A stretch of 64,000 bases of DNA, taken from assembly GCF_001307155.1 (NCBI RefSeq), contig NZ_CP012830.1, forward strand, positions 868,001-932,000, written 5' to 3'. The stretch is from Pseudomonas fluorescens. GTDB taxonomy: Bacteria > Pseudomonadota > Gammaproteobacteria > Pseudomonadales > Pseudomonadaceae. Below, piece by piece: positions 1-9,509 of this stretch; the first letter of the stretch is position 1; each line of letters starts with the position of its first letter. The notes under the pieces were generated by a model. That model searched no databases. It was not told the origin of the DNA and was given only the letters and a program-made list of their open reading frames with translations. The position numbers and the translations under genes are program-made.

Positions 1-60
1 TTGCGGCTCGTCAAGCGAACCGCGGAAGTCTGTCTGGTGATCTTCACCAGAAACCTTGCG
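1..60 (-). ncRNA. Putative structured groES 5' leader (Pseudomon-groES RNA-like)
   Basis: This segment lies just downstream of fxsA on the minus strand, where pseudomonads carry groES-groEL (off-window). Two hairpins are visible. Positions 3-10 pair with 16-23 (8 bp including one G-U pair), and 34-40 pair with 44-50 (7 bp, 3-nt loop). Rfam describes a Pseudomon-groES RNA motif in the 5' UTR of groES in this genus, and position and shape fit. The groES start codon is outside the window, so the assignment rests on context and folding by eye. Confidence 0.5.
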
Positions 61-70
61 GTGACCGTTA

Positions 71-97
71 CATAAGGGCGCATAAGCTTATTACAAG
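71..97 (-). promoter_or_regulatory. Candidate sigma-32 (heat-shock) promoter for groESL
   Basis: On the minus strand CTTGTAA (97-91) is followed after 12 nt by CCCTTATG (78-71). The sigma-32 consensus is CTTGAAA and CCCCATNT with a 11-16 nt gap. It sits directly upstream of the two leader hairpins and faces the expected groES gene. Inferred from motif similarity and position only. Confidence 0.45.
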
Positions 98-141
98 GGC
101 TGGGCAGTGAAATTTTTTACGGCACCGACCACAGAAACGAA

Positions 142-163
142 CACGGCACCTGAAGGTGCCGTG
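142..163 (-). terminator. Hairpin terminator after fxsA
   Basis: A perfect 9-bp stem (142-150 with 155-163) with a 4-nt loop lies 12 nt past the fxsA stop. Read on the minus strand it is followed by TTCGTTTCTG, a modest T-rich tract. Confidence 0.6.
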
Positions 164-175
164 CCAATGAAACAG

Positions 176-652
176 TTATTTGGAGTCGCGGTGCTCGAAC
201 TCGCCCTCGATCACGTTCGGTTCACGGCCCAACGGTTGACGCGGAGCCGGGCCGCCACGCGGTTGCAGATCATCGGCAAAGGCACGCTGACGAATTGCCT
301 GCTCCTCGGCGCGCTTGCGCATCGCGTTGGCCAGCAACCGACGGGTGATCGGCAAGATCATGATCAGACCGATCACGCTGCTGACGAAACCTGGCAGGAT
401 CAACAGACCGCCGCCCAAGGCGAGCATCAGGCCTTCAAGCATGGTCTGCGCAGGCAACTCGCCGCGGTTCAGGCTTTCACGAGCACGCAATGCGGTAGCC
501 AGGCCGGCGATGCGCAGCACGAACACGCCGAACATCGAGCCGAGAATAATCAGCAGCAGTGCCGGGAAAAACCCGATGGCCGCGCTGACCTTGACGAATA
601 CGAACAGCTCCAACACCGGGAACAGCAGAAAGAGCAACAAAAAAGGGCGCAT
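176..652 (-). CDS. fxsA: FxsA family membrane protein
   Basis: A 158-residue inner-membrane protein of the FxsA/YtfB-type family. In E. coli, overproduced FxsA relieves the exclusion of phage T7 by the F plasmid; its normal job is unclear. Hydrophobic segments are visible at about residues 1-15, 20-45 and 70-100, followed by a charged cytoplasmic tail rich in Arg, Glu and Gln. I chose the internal Met beginning MRPFLLLFLLF because the family starts at this hydrophobic stretch; an in-frame Met 11 codons upstream would extend it. Its location just before the groES leader matches the fxsA-groESL order usual in gamma-proteobacteria. Confidence 0.85.
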   Translation of the reverse strand: MRPFLLLFLLFPVLELFVFVKVSAAIGFFPALLLIILGSMFGVFVLRIAGLATALRARESLNRGELPAQTMLEGLMLALGGGLLILPGFVSSVIGLIMILPITRRLLANAMRKRAEEQAIRQRAFADDLQPRGGPAPRQPLGREPNVIEGEFEHRDSK

Positions 653-718
653 CAAATGGTTCCTCAACGCAAGAATGCCTTGCAAGTAGAACGTAGATGA
701 CGTCGCCGTTTCGTGATT

Positions 719-1450
719 TCAAGCGTCGGCTGTCGCATTTTTCGGCCATTGCTCGGCGTGAGCCAATAAAACCAAGGCTTCGCGTACTTGTGTCGGCGTA
801 TTACACACTTCCGGGAACGGTAACCAGTACAGCCCCTGGCCAATGCGCAGGTGCATGCCTTCGGCGTCGATGCCCGCCAACTGAGCGGGTGCGGTTTTCG
901 GCAGGCCGGCCAGCTCGACGTAATGGGCGATGGCCTTGGCGTGGTCGGCGTTCATGTGTTCGATCATGCTCGCTTCGGCCTTGCCGGCGAATGGGTTGGC
1001 CAGGGTCAATTGGTCGACCCAGTGAATCGCACCGAAACCGCCGATGTAACGATGCCGTATCGGTTTGAGTACCCAGAAGTCGAAATCATGCGCCTTGTGA
1101 TAATTCTGCGAATCCGGGAAATAGCGGTAATAACGCTCGGCGGCGGCATCGATGGCGGCCTGATCCTGAATTTTTTCCGCTTCGGCCAGGTAGGTCAGGC
1201 GACCAACGGCCTGTACGTCTTCAGCCTCGCGCTCACCCACCAGCAATGAGCATTTGGGGTCTTTTTGCAGATTGTGGGTGTGCTGGGCGATCCGGCTGAT
1301 CAGGATCAGCGGCCGGCCCTGCTCGTCCAGGCAATAAGGAACCACTGAGCCGAACGGGAAACCGGGCATTGCCTTGGAGTGCGTCGAGAGCACTCCGCGG
1401 TATTCCTTGAGCAACAATTCTCGGGCATGCTTGGCAGCTTCAACGCTCAA
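719..1450 (-). CDS. HugZ-type heme-utilisation/pyridoxamine-phosphate-oxidase-fold protein
   Basis: A 243-residue protein with an N-terminal FMN-binding split-barrel (about residues 5-140) and a C-terminal DUF2470 domain with the EHMNADHAKAI segment. This architecture is that of HugZ-like heme-degrading or heme-binding proteins and of a wider family annotated as pyridoxamine 5'-phosphate oxidase-related. The start is a TTG at 1450. An AAGGAGT Shine-Dalgarno ends 7 nt before it, whereas the in-frame ATG 18 codons upstream has no good ribosome site and adds residues atypical of the family. Heme oxygenase activity is inferred from the family and not shown by any residue I can point to. Confidence 0.8.
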   Translation of the reverse strand: MSVEAAKHARELLLKEYRGVLSTHSKAMPGFPFGSVVPYCLDEQGRPLILISRIAQHTHNLQKDPKCSLLVGEREAEDVQAVGRLTYLAEAEKIQDQAAIDAAAERYYRYFPDSQNYHKAHDFDFWVLKPIRHRYIGGFGAIHWVDQLTLANPFAGKAEASMIEHMNADHAKAIAHYVELAGLPKTAPAQLAGIDAEGMHLRIGQGLYWLPFPEVCNTPTQVREALVLLAHAEQWPKNATADA

Positions 1451-1616
1451 TTTATGACTCCTTATATAGAATCCGTCAAAAAAACGGACAGGCTCCTGGG
1501 ACAAAGTTCCAGCAACGCCATCGGGGCAGTTCTCATGTGCAGCCAGGCCACATCAGGCGCAGATCGAGAGGCTCTCTAAAAGGAAACCACTCTGACCTGC
1601 CATTTGGGGCATGCGA

Positions 1617-2375
1617 ATGAAACTCACTGACAAAGTAATCATTATCACCGGCGGTTGCCAGGGTTTAGGCCGTTCGATGGCCGAGTATTTCGCCGCCAAG
1701 GGCGCAAAACTGGCACTGGTCGATCTCAACCAGGAAAAGCTAGACCAGGCCGTCGCCGCCTGCAAAGCCGCCGGCGTCGAAGCTCGCGCTTATCTGTGCA
1801 ACGTCGCCAATGAAGAACAGGTGACGCACATGGTCGCCCAGGTTGCCGAAGACTTCGGCGCGATCCACGGCCTGATCAACAACGCCGGGATTCTGCGCGA
1901 TGGCCTGCTGATCAAGGTCAAGGATGGCGAAATGACCAAAATGAGCCTGGCCCAGTGGCAGGCCGTGATCGACGTCAACCTGACCGGCGTGTTCCTCTGC
2001 ACCCGTGAAGTGGCGGCGAAAATGATCGAGCTGAAGACCGGCGGCGCGATCGTCAACATCTCCTCGATTTCCCGCGCCGGCAACGTCGGCCAGACCAACT
2101 ACTCCGCCGCCAAGGCCGGGGTTGCTGCGGCCACCGTGACCTGGGCCAAGGAACTCGCGCGCCATGGCATTCGCGTGGCCGGTATTGCGCCGGGCTTCAT
2201 CGAGACCGAAATGACCCTGAGCATGAAGCCTGAAGCCCTGGAGAAAATGACCTCCGGGATTCCGCTCAAACGCATGGGCAAGCCCGAAGAGATCGCCCAT
2301 TCGGCGGCGTACATCTTCGAGAACGACTACTACACCGGCCGGATCCTGGAAATGGATGGCGGTTTGCGGATTTAA
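1617..2375 (+). CDS. SDR family oxidoreductase (FabG-like)
   Basis: A 252-residue classical short-chain dehydrogenase/reductase. It has the cofactor motif TGGCQGLG (residues 11-18), NNAG (88-91), a catalytic Ser in NISS (149/150), and Tyr162 and Lys166 in NYSAAK. The acidic residue after strand 2 (Asp36 in LVDLN) suggests NAD(H) preference. The second of two close ATGs (1617) is preferred because GGGG lies 8 nt upstream of it. The family acts on keto/hydroxy substrates such as 3-oxoacyl thioesters, but the substrate here cannot be read from the sequence. It is transcribed divergently from the HugZ-like gene. Confidence 0.85.
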   Translation: MKLTDKVIIITGGCQGLGRSMAEYFAAKGAKLALVDLNQEKLDQAVAACKAAGVEARAYLCNVANEEQVTHMVAQVAEDFGAIHGLINNAGILRDGLLIKVKDGEMTKMSLAQWQAVIDVNLTGVFLCTREVAAKMIELKTGGAIVNISSISRAGNVGQTNYSAAKAGVAAATVTWAKELARHGIRVAGIAPGFIETEMTLSMKPEALEKMTSGIPLKRMGKPEEIAHSAAYIFENDYYTGRILEMDGGLRI

Positions 2376-2391
2376 AGTTCAGCACAAAACC

Positions 2392-2540
2392 CTGTGGCGA
2401 GGGGGCTTGTCGGAACGCCGCACCGCCCCGTTCGGCTGCGAAGCAGTCGTAAACCGGTTGACGCGTTTTTACAGGGAGAGAACGCCGACCAGTATTGGGG
2501 TGGCTTCGCCACCCAACGGGGGCAAGCCCCCTCGCCACAA
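2392..2540. repeat. REPIN (paired REP, GTGGCGAGGG type)
   Basis: Two REP arms in inverted orientation, CTGTGGCGAGGGGGCTTG at the left and its complement ending CCCTCGCCACA at the right, enclose about 110 nt. The same element occurs five more times in the window. It separates the SDR gene from apbC, whose 3' ends converge here, and may act as a terminator or mRNA stabiliser. Confidence 0.85.
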
Positions 2541-2563
2541 AAGCAGGTCCTCCATTTACCCAA

Positions 2564-3658
2564 TCAATCGTCACTGACGGTGATATTCGGCATCGCTGGC
2601 GTGGCGGCTTCCTGCAAGACAATCCGCGCACCGACGTGACGGGCCAGTTCCTGGTAGACCATGGCGATCTGGCTGTCCGGTTCGGCGATCACCGTTGGCT
2701 TACCGCCGTCAGCCTGCTCGCGGATCAACATCGACAACGGCAGCGATGCCAGCAGTTCGACGCCATATTGACTGGCCAGCTTCTCGCCGCCGCCTTCACC
2801 GAACAGGTGCTCGGCATGACCGCAGTTGGAGCAGATGTGCACGGCCATGTTTTCCACCACGCCTAGCACTGGAATGTTGACCTTGCGGAACATCTCCACG
2901 CCTTTGCGGGCGTCCAGCAATGCCAGATCCTGCGGCGTGGTGACGATCACCGCCCCCGCCACCGGGACTTTTTGTGCCAGGGTCAACTGAATGTCACCGG
3001 TACCCGGCGGCATGTCGATCACCAGATAATCCAGATCGCTCCAGGCGGTCTGTGTCACCAGTTGCAGCAAGGCGCCGGAGACCATCGGGCCACGCCAGAC
3101 CATCGGCGTGTTGTCGTCGGTCAAAAACGCCATGGACATGACTTCAACGCCATGCGACTCGATCGGCACGAACCACTTCTGGTCCTTGATCTTCGGTCGG
3201 GTGCCTTCCGGGATGCCGAACATGATGCCCTGGCTCGGGCCGTAGATATCGGCATCGAGGATCCCGACCTTGGCGCCTTCACGGGCCAGCGCCAACGCGA
3301 GGTTGGCGGCGGTGGTGGATTTGCCCACGCCGCCCTTGCCGGACGCCACGGCGACCACGTTCTTGACGTTGGCCAGGCCTGGAATCTGCGCCTGCGCCTT
3401 GTGCGCGGCAATCACGGTGCTGATCTCGACTTTGGCCGAGGTCACGCCCTCCAGGCCCTCGATAGCCATTTGCAGCATCTGCGCCCAGCCACTCTTGAAC
3501 AGGCCGGCGGCGTAGCCCAGTTCCAGCTGAACGCTGACGCGGTCACCCTGGATGTCGATGCTGCGCAGGCAACCGGCGCTGAGCGGATCCTGGTTCAGGT
3601 AAGGGTCGGTGTACTGACGAAGGACGGCTTCCACCGCTGCGCGATTGACGGCGCTCAT
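2564..3658 (-). CDS. apbC: Fe-S cluster carrier ATPase ApbC/Mrp
   Basis: A 364-residue Mrp/NBP35-family P-loop ATPase that binds and transfers Fe-S clusters to apoproteins. An N-terminal MIP18/DUF59 domain (about residues 5-85) precedes the deviant Walker A motif GKGGVGKST (107-115). Near the C-terminal third lies the cluster-binding CSNC pair in HICSNCGHAEHLF. The start at 3658 has CGGAG 6 nt upstream; the longer reading frame to 3712 adds residues absent from the family. It is divergent from metG, the same pairing as in P. aeruginosa and E. coli (mrp next to metG). Confidence 0.93.
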   Translation of the reverse strand: MSAVNRAAVEAVLRQYTDPYLNQDPLSAGCLRSIDIQGDRVSVQLELGYAAGLFKSGWAQMLQMAIEGLEGVTSAKVEISTVIAAHKAQAQIPGLANVKNVVAVASGKGGVGKSTTAANLALALAREGAKVGILDADIYGPSQGIMFGIPEGTRPKIKDQKWFVPIESHGVEVMSMAFLTDDNTPMVWRGPMVSGALLQLVTQTAWSDLDYLVIDMPPGTGDIQLTLAQKVPVAGAVIVTTPQDLALLDARKGVEMFRKVNIPVLGVVENMAVHICSNCGHAEHLFGEGGGEKLASQYGVELLASLPLSMLIREQADGGKPTVIAEPDSQIAMVYQELARHVGARIVLQEAATPAMPNITVSDD

Positions 3659-3717
3659 GGGCAACTCCGATAACAAGGCTGGAAAATCAGACGGGTATCC
3701 TACGCCGGACACTCATT

Positions 3718-3850
3718 TGTGGCGAGGGAGCTTGCTCCCGCTCGGGTGCGCAGCAGCCGTAATTTTATTGACGCGGCGATGCTGTCCGCTCGGCGTCGCC
3801 TTATAAGGGGCGGCTTCGCCACCCAGCGGGAGCAAGCTCCCTCGCCACAG
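3718..3850. repeat. REPIN (paired REP, GTGGCGAGGG type)
   Basis: Inverted arms TGTGGCGAGGGAGCTTGCTC (left) and its complement (right) sit in the divergent apbC-metG intergenic region. The metG promoter must lie in the roughly 100 nt between 3850 and 3952. Confidence 0.85.
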
Positions 3851-3951
3851 GTATTCGCAGCCGATGTATCCGGAAACAGGCCTGAAGGGTGAAAAATATG
3901 CGCCGGCGCTTTATAGTGGCCGACCTCCGTTTCATCAAGTAGCCGAGCCCC

Positions 3952-6003
3952 ATGTCCGAGCCACGCAAGATCCTCGTCACCAGCGCCCTGCCCTATGCCA
4001 ATGGTTCAATCCACCTTGGCCATATGCTTGAGTACATCCAGACCGATATGTGGGTGCGCTTCCAGAAGCATCGCGGCAATCAATGCACGTATGTCTGCGC
4101 GGACGACGCCCACGGTTCGGCCATCATGCTGCGCGCAGAAAAAGAAGGCATCACCCCGGAACAACTGATCGCCAACGTCCAGGCTGAACACAGCGCCGAC
4201 TTTGCCGAGTTCCTGGTGGACTTCGACAACTTCCACTCCACTCACGCTGAAGAAAACCGTGAGCTGTCGAGCCAGATCTACCTGAAGCTGCGTGACGCCG
4301 GGCACATCGCCACGCGCTCGATCACCCAGTATTTCGACCCGGAAAAGAAAATGTTCCTGGCCGACCGCTTCATCAAGGGCACCTGCCCGAAGTGCGGCAC
4401 TGAAGACCAGTACGGCGACAACTGCGAAAAGTGCGGTGCCACTTACGCGCCGACCGACCTGAAAGATCCGAAGTCGGCGATCTCGGGCGCCACGCCGGTG
4501 CTCAAGGATTCCCAACACTTCTTCTTCAAGCTGCCGGACTTCCAGCAGATGCTGCAGGAATGGACCCGCAGCGGCACCCTGCAAGACGCGGTCGCGAACA
4601 AGATCGCCGAATGGCTGGATGTCGGCCTGCAACAGTGGGACATCTCCCGCGATGCGCCGTACTTCGGTTTCGAAATCCCGGACGAGCCAGGCAAATACTT
4701 CTATGTCTGGCTGGACGCGCCGATCGGCTACATGGCGAGCTTCAAGAACCTCTGCGCACGTCGTCCTGAACTGGATTTCGACGCGTACTGGGCCAAGGAC
4801 TCTACCGCCGAGCTGTACCACTTCATCGGCAAGGACATCGTCAATTTCCACGCGCTGTTCTGGCCAGCCATGCTCGAAGGCGCGGGCTACCGCAAGCCGA
4901 CCGGTATCAACGTACACGGCTACCTGACCGTCAATGGCCAGAAAATGTCCAAATCCCGCGGCACCTTCATCAAGGCCCGGACCTACCTGGACCACCTGTC
5001 GCCGGAATACCTGCGTTACTACTACGCCTCCAAGCTCGGCCGTGGTGTCGACGACCTGGACCTGAACCTCGAAGACTTCGTACAGAAGGTCAACTCCGAC
5101 CTGGTCGGCAAAGTCGTCAACATCGCCAGCCGCTGCGCCGGCTTCATTCACAAAGGCAACGCTGGCGTGCTGGTGGCCGGTAATGCCGCGCCAGAACTGA
5201 CCGACGCGTTCCTGGCCGCCGCGCCAAGCATCGCCGAGGCTTACGAGGCTCGCGACTTCGCCCGTGCAATGCGTGAAATCATGGGCCTGGCCGACCGCGC
5301 CAACGCCTGGATCGCCGACAAGGCGCCATGGTCGCTGAACAAGCAGGAAGGCAAGCAAGACGAAGTCCAGGCGATCTGCGCCCTGGGCGTCAACCTGTTC
5401 CGCCAACTGGTGATCTTCCTCAAGCCTGTGCTGCCGTTGCTCGCCGCCGACGCCGAGGCGTTCCTCAACGTCGCACCGCTGACCTGGAACGATCACGCGA
5501 CCCTGCTCAGCAACCATCAACTGAACGAGTTCAAACCGCTGATGACCCGTATCGACCCAGTCAAGGTGCAAGCCATGACCGACGCTTCGAAAGAAGACCT
5601 GGCCGCCAGCCAGACCGACACCGGTGATGCCGCCCCACAAGGGAATGGCGAACTGGCCAAGGATCCGCTGTCGCCAGAGATCGAGTTCGATACCTTTGCC
5701 GCAGTTGACCTGCGGGTGGCGCTGATCCTCAAGGCCGAAGCCGTGGAAGGCGCGGACAAGCTGCTGCGCCTGACCCTGGATATCGGTGACGAGCAACGCA
5801 ACGTGTTCTCCGGCATCAAGAGCGCATATCCAGACCCGGCCAAGCTTGAAGGTCGTCTGACGATGATGATCGCCAACCTCAAGCCACGCAAAATGCGTTT
5901 CGGGATCTCCGAAGGCATGGTCATGGCGGCAGGCCCTGGCGGCGAAGAAATCTACCTGTTGAGCCCGGACAGCGGCGCCAAGCCGGGTCAGCGCATCAAG
6001 TAA
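3952..6003 (+). CDS. metG: Methionyl-tRNA synthetase
   Basis: A 683-residue class I aminoacyl-tRNA synthetase that charges tRNA-Met. HIGH appears as HLGH (residues 21-24) and KMSKS is at 331-335. The zinc knuckle has cysteines 145, 148, 158 and 161. A C-terminal EMAP/Trbp111-type tRNA-binding domain (about 575-683) gives the dimeric long form found in gamma-proteobacteria. A strong hairpin terminator follows 17 nt after the stop. Confidence 0.97.
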   Translation: MSEPRKILVTSALPYANGSIHLGHMLEYIQTDMWVRFQKHRGNQCTYVCADDAHGSAIMLRAEKEGITPEQLIANVQAEHSADFAEFLVDFDNFHSTHAEENRELSSQIYLKLRDAGHIATRSITQYFDPEKKMFLADRFIKGTCPKCGTEDQYGDNCEKCGATYAPTDLKDPKSAISGATPVLKDSQHFFFKLPDFQQMLQEWTRSGTLQDAVANKIAEWLDVGLQQWDISRDAPYFGFEIPDEPGKYFYVWLDAPIGYMASFKNLCARRPELDFDAYWAKDSTAELYHFIGKDIVNFHALFWPAMLEGAGYRKPTGINVHGYLTVNGQKMSKSRGTFIKARTYLDHLSPEYLRYYYASKLGRGVDDLDLNLEDFVQKVNSDLVGKVVNIASRCAGFIHKGNAGVLVAGNAAPELTDAFLAAAPSIAEAYEARDFARAMREIMGLADRANAWIADKAPWSLNKQEGKQDEVQAICALGVNLFRQLVIFLKPVLPLLAADAEAFLNVAPLTWNDHATLLSNHQLNEFKPLMTRIDPVKVQAMTDASKEDLAASQTDTGDAAPQGNGELAKDPLSPEIEFDTFAAVDLRVALILKAEAVEGADKLLRLTLDIGDEQRNVFSGIKSAYPDPAKLEGRLTMMIANLKPRKMRFGISEGMVMAAGPGGEEIYLLSPDSGAKPGQRIK

Positions 6004-6020
6004 GTTGCCTGACTGAACCG

Positions 6021-6057
6021 ATCCCACCGTCGCGTTGACTCGCGGCGGTGGGATTTT
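6021..6057 (+). terminator. Rho-independent terminator of metG
   Basis: ATCCCACCGTCGCG (6021-6034) pairs with CGCGGCGGTGGGAT (6041-6054) with one mismatch, followed by TTT. Confidence 0.75.
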
Positions 6058-6123
6058 CATATCTGCTTGCCGGATAATGCCTAATCTTTATGCACAGGCC
6101 CGTTCGCTCAACCCGGCACGCCC

Positions 6124-6711
6124 ATGACCGACATTCTGCTCACGCTCATCAGCACTGCCCTGATCAATAACTTCATCGTGCACTGGCCGCTGGGTGTCGA
6201 TCCGTTGATGCAATCGACGCGTGAGCCTGCCATCGAACGTCGTCAGGTTCATGCCCTGGGCATTGCAACCACCTGCCTGATGTTGCTCAGCGGCGTTCCG
6301 GGTTACGCGGCCTATCACTGGTTGCTGATACCGCTTGGGCTGACGTCCTTGTACCTGTTTGTGTTTTTGCCCTTGAGCGTACTGCTGATTACCCCGCTGC
6401 TGAATCTGCTGACGCGTGCCCTGCCGCAGTTACCGTTCAACGGCTTGTGGCCGTTGTTGCTGGGCAACGCTGGCGTGCTGGGGCTGAGCCTGTTCGGCAT
6501 GCAGAGTGACAAAGGCTTTGGCTATCACGTAGCGCTATGTCTTGGCGCCGGGCTGGGTTTCTGGCTGGTGCTGAGTCTGTTCAGCGACCTGCGCCAGCGC
6601 ATTCTCAATAACGATGTGCCCCTGCCCTTTCGTGGCCTGCCGATCGACCTGATCAGCGCCGGACTGGTCGCAGTGGCATTTCTCGGCTTCAGCGGACTGA
6701 TCAAAACATGA
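6124..6711 (+). CDS. rnfA: Rnf/Rsx electron transport complex subunit A (divergent)
   Basis: A 195-residue, six-helix membrane protein of the RnfA/NqrE family, an inner-membrane subunit of the ion-translocating Rnf or SoxR-reducing Rsx complex. Family hallmarks are present: the LINNF segment (residues 13-17) and the C-terminal [14 protein letters not shown] and AFLGFSGLI. In characterised RnfA two cysteines (in LGLCPFMG and TTNCAVLG) hold half of a membrane [2Fe-2S] cluster. Here the aligned positions are Asp26 (LGVDPLM) and about Ala116 (GNAGVLG), so both ligands are missing. First gene of rnfABDGE-nth; its last codons overlap rnfB by 4 nt. Confidence 0.88.
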   Translation: MTDILLTLISTALINNFIVHWPLGVDPLMQSTREPAIERRQVHALGIATTCLMLLSGVPGYAAYHWLLIPLGLTSLYLFVFLPLSVLLITPLLNLLTRALPQLPFNGLWPLLLGNAGVLGLSLFGMQSDKGFGYHVALCLGAGLGFWLVLSLFSDLRQRILNNDVPLPFRGLPIDLISAGLVAVAFLGFSGLIKT

Positions 6712-7922
6712 GTCTGATTCAACGTATCGACGCACTCCTGCCGCAGACCCAATGCGGCAAATGCGGCCACCCCGGATGCAAGCCCTACGCTGAAGGCATT
6801 GCCAATGGCGAGGCAATCAACAAGTGCCCGCCGGGCGGCAACGAGACCATTTCAGCGTTGGCCGAACTGCTGAAAATCCCGGTGTTGGAACTGGACACCA
6901 GCCGTGGCTCGGCACCGGCGCAAATTGCATTTATCCGTGAAGCCGAATGCATCGGCTGCACCAAGTGCATCCAGGCCTGCCCGATAGACGCGATTGTCGG
7001 CGCGGCAAAACTGATGCACACGGTGCTGATCGACGAATGCACCGGCTGCGATCTGTGCGTAGCACCCTGCCCGGTGGATTGCATCGAAATGCATCCTTTA
7101 CCCTCGACCCAGGTGCTGCCGATTATCGGTGGTCTGGCGTTCACGCCCGAAGAACTGCAAGCACGCAACGCCAAACGCGATCACGCAAGGCAGCGCTTCG
7201 AACAGCGCAATGCACGCCTGCGTCGTGAGGAAGAGCAAAAGCACGCCGAACGACTGGCCCGCGCGCAAAAAGCCGCTCAACACAGCGATGCCAGCAATAC
7301 CCCGCTGCAGGACGCCATTGCCCGGGTTCAGGCCCAAAAAGCCGCAGCCGCCGATGCCGCGCTGAAAAAGGCCAAGATCGATGTGGCGATGAGCCGCGCG
7401 CAACTGAACAAATCGCTGAAAGCTTTTGGGCATCCTCCGACCTTCGAACAGCAGTCGCAGCTGATCATTTTGCAGCAGCAATTCGAAGCCGCCGAGCAAG
7501 CTCTGACGCAGCTCGAAAGCACAGTCCCCTCAGCACCTGTGCAACCGACGGCGCCGGCCAACGATGCCGAACTCAAACGCGCGAAAATCCAGCTGGCGAT
7601 GCGTCGCGCCGAGCTGAAAAAAGCCCAGGCCAGCGAAGCACCGGCCGAGCAACTGGAAGCGCTCAGCGCGGCCCTCGCTCAAGCGGAGCAGGCGCTGCAC
7701 GCTGCCGAGGGAGCCAGCGAAAAACCGGCACCCGACCTGGTACGCGTCGAAAAACGTCCCATCGACGCTCAACTGCGGCAACTGAAAACCGAGCTGGCTT
7801 ATGCCCGCGCCGATGTCAGCAAGCTCGAGCGGGGCCCTGATACACCGGCGGAGCTCCTGGCCAAGGCCCGCGAACGGCTCTGCGAAGCCGAGCGCCAGGT
7901 AAACGCCTATGTCGCCCCTTGA
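6708..7922 (+). CDS. rnfB: Rnf/Rsx subunit B with long C-terminal repeat extension
   Basis: A 404-residue ferredoxin-like Rnf subunit. The first part is canonical: a 4Fe-4S site with Cys16, 19, 24 and 40, and two ferredoxin clusters with Cys81/84/87/91 and Cys111/114/117/121. The usual N-terminal membrane anchor is absent or very short. Residues from about 145 form a charged Ala/Lys/Glu-rich, probably coiled-coil tail with three imperfect copies of a roughly 50-residue unit ([45 protein letters not shown]). Such Ala/Lys repeats are more typical of RnfC tails, and no rnfC follows. RnfB normally passes electrons from RnfC to the membrane subunits, so the donor here is uncertain. Confidence 0.88.
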   Translation: MSLIQRIDALLPQTQCGKCGHPGCKPYAEGIANGEAINKCPPGGNETISALAELLKIPVLELDTSRGSAPAQIAFIREAECIGCTKCIQACPIDAIVGAAKLMHTVLIDECTGCDLCVAPCPVDCIEMHPLPSTQVLPIIGGLAFTPEELQARNAKRDHARQRFEQRNARLRREEEQKHAERLARAQKAAQHSDASNTPLQDAIARVQAQKAAAADAALKKAKIDVAMSRAQLNKSLKAFGHPPTFEQQSQLIILQQQFEAAEQALTQLESTVPSAPVQPTAPANDAELKRAKIQLAMRRAELKKAQASEAPAEQLEALSAALAQAEQALHAAEGASEKPAPDLVRVEKRPIDAQLRQLKTELAYARADVSKLERGPDTPAELLAKARERLCEAERQVNAYVAP

Positions 7923-8907
7923 ACCGGTCGATGATCGCCTGCAACAGGCGATGAAGCGGGTGTTACTGGCCACCGTGCCGGGCATGCTGGTGTTGTTCTG
8001 GTTATCTGGCTGGGGTGTTCTGATCAATCTGCTGCTGGCCTGCGGCAGCGCGTTAGCCGTTGAAGCGCTGGTGTTGCGGTTGCGCAAGTACCCGCTCAAG
8101 CCTGCGCTAAGCGACGGCAGCGCGTTGGTCAGCGCCACCTTGCTGGCACTGGCGTTACCACCTTACTGTCCATGGTGGTTGACGGTCAGCGCTGCGGCAT
8201 TCGCGATGTTTTTCGGCAAGCACCTTTATGGTGGCGTTGGCAAAAACCCGTTCAATCCGGCCATGCTCGGTTTTGCGCTGGTACTGGTGTGTTTCCCGCG
8301 ACAGATGACCCACTGGCCGACGTCCCACGGGATGAATCTGCTCGCCGGCCTGCAACAGATTTTCGGTTTCAATTTCAGCGGTGCCGAGCAGCCCGACGCC
8401 TGGGTGACGGCCACGGCGCTGGATAGCCTGCGAATCAACAAAAGCCTGACCATGGACGAACTCTTCGCCGGCAACCCGGCGTTTGGCCACATGGGTGGTA
8501 AAGGTATCGAATGGGTGAATCTGGCTTTCCTCGCCGGCGGCGCGTTCCTGTTACAGCAGCGGGTGTTCAGCTGGCATGCGCCGGTCGGCATGCTCGGCAG
8601 TCTGTTCGTCATCAGCCTGTTGTGCTGGAACGGCTCAGGTTCGGACTCCCACGGCTCCCCGCTCTTTCACTTGCTGACGGGTGCGAGCATGCTCGGGGCA
8701 TTCTTTATCGTGACCGAACCGGTATCGGGAGCGAAAAGTCCAAAAGCCCGCCTGATGTTCGGCGCGGGCGTCGGCCTGCTGACCTACCTGATTCGAACCT
8801 GGGGCGGCTATCCCGACGGGGTGGCCTTTGCGGTGCTGCTGATGAATCTCTGCGTACCGGCCCTGGAACGCCTCGCTGCTGCACAACCAGAGCCTCGTAC
8901 ACCATGA
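7909..8907 (+). CDS. rnfD: Rnf/Rsx electron transport complex subunit D
   Basis: A 332-residue multi-span membrane protein of the RnfD/NqrB family that carries covalent FMN. The flavinylation motif, usually D-A-x-T-G-A-T, reads DAWVTAT here (residues 163-169), with the acceptor Thr169 kept but Gly replaced by Thr. Other family blocks are [17 protein letters not shown] (about 103-119) and [14 protein letters not shown]. It overlaps rnfB by 14 nt and rnfG by 4 nt, so translation is coupled within the operon. Normally rnfC sits between B and D; here there is no space for it. Confidence 0.92.
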   Translation: MSPLEPVDDRLQQAMKRVLLATVPGMLVLFWLSGWGVLINLLLACGSALAVEALVLRLRKYPLKPALSDGSALVSATLLALALPPYCPWWLTVSAAAFAMFFGKHLYGGVGKNPFNPAMLGFALVLVCFPRQMTHWPTSHGMNLLAGLQQIFGFNFSGAEQPDAWVTATALDSLRINKSLTMDELFAGNPAFGHMGGKGIEWVNLAFLAGGAFLLQQRVFSWHAPVGMLGSLFVISLLCWNGSGSDSHGSPLFHLLTGASMLGAFFIVTEPVSGAKSPKARLMFGAGVGLLTYLIRTWGGYPDGVAFAVLLMNLCVPALERLAAAQPEPRTP

Positions 8908-9509
8908 AGCGGAATTTCAGTGTGCTGATGCTGGTGGTCGTGGCCGGATTGGGCGCAGGCGCTACATTTTTCCTGCAACACGCCACCGCGCCGCAGATAT
9001 CGGCTGAACAGCGCTTGATCGAAAGCCGCAAGCTGTTCGACATGCTGCCAGTCGGCAGCTACGACAATCAGCCTTTGGACCAGCCACTCGCGTTCAAGGA
9101 TATCGCGCTGAGCAACAGCACCTTACTGGGCGGTTACCTGGCCACAGCAGGCGGAAAACCCAGTGCAGTGATATTACGCAGCCAGGTGACGGGTTACGAA
9201 AATGCGATCGAACTGCTGATCGTGATCGACATCAACGGCAAGTTGCTGGGAGTCAAAACCCTCAAGCAATCGGAAACACCAGGGCTGGGCGGGAGAATCG
9301 CCGACCAGCCCAATCCCTGGCTTCAGGGCTTTTTCGGCAAGTCGCGCAACGACCCTGGTGACAGTGGCTGGGCGCTGAAAAAAGATCAGGGGCAATTCGA
9401 CCAGTTGATCGGCGCAACCGTCACTTCCAGGGCGGTGATCAGCGCGATCCATGATGCGTTACGCTATTTCGACGAGCATCAGCCACAACTGATCGGGAGC
9501 GGACAATGA
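8904..9509 (+). CDS. rnfG: Rnf/Rsx electron transport complex subunit G
   Basis: A 201-residue protein with one N-terminal membrane helix (about residues 5-24) and a periplasmic FMN-binding domain. The flavin attachment motif is intact as LIGATVTS with Thr172, and the ETPGLGGR segment (124-131) matches the family. The ATG at 8904 overlaps the rnfD stop (ATGA); a longer in-frame stretch upstream lies inside rnfD and is not real coding. Fits between RnfD and RnfE in the electron path. Confidence 0.92.
   Translation: MKRNFSVLMLVVVAGLGAGATFFLQHATAPQISAEQRLIESRKLFDMLPVGSYDNQPLDQPLAFKDIALSNSTLLGGYLATAGGKPSAVILRSQVTGYENAIELLIVIDINGKLLGVKTLKQSETPGLGGRIADQPNPWLQGFFGKSRNDPGDSGWALKKDQGQFDQLIGATVTSRAVISAIHDALRYFDEHQPQLIGSGQ

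Noticed and set aside
4006..6060. 684-residue open frame antisense to metG
   Set aside because: A by-product of GC-rich codon bias opposite a certain gene; no ribosome site and no domain resemblance.
8511..8903. N-terminal extension of rnfG reading back into rnfD
   Set aside because: The extension is in the wrong frame over conserved rnfD codons; rnfG starts at the overlapping ATG 8904.
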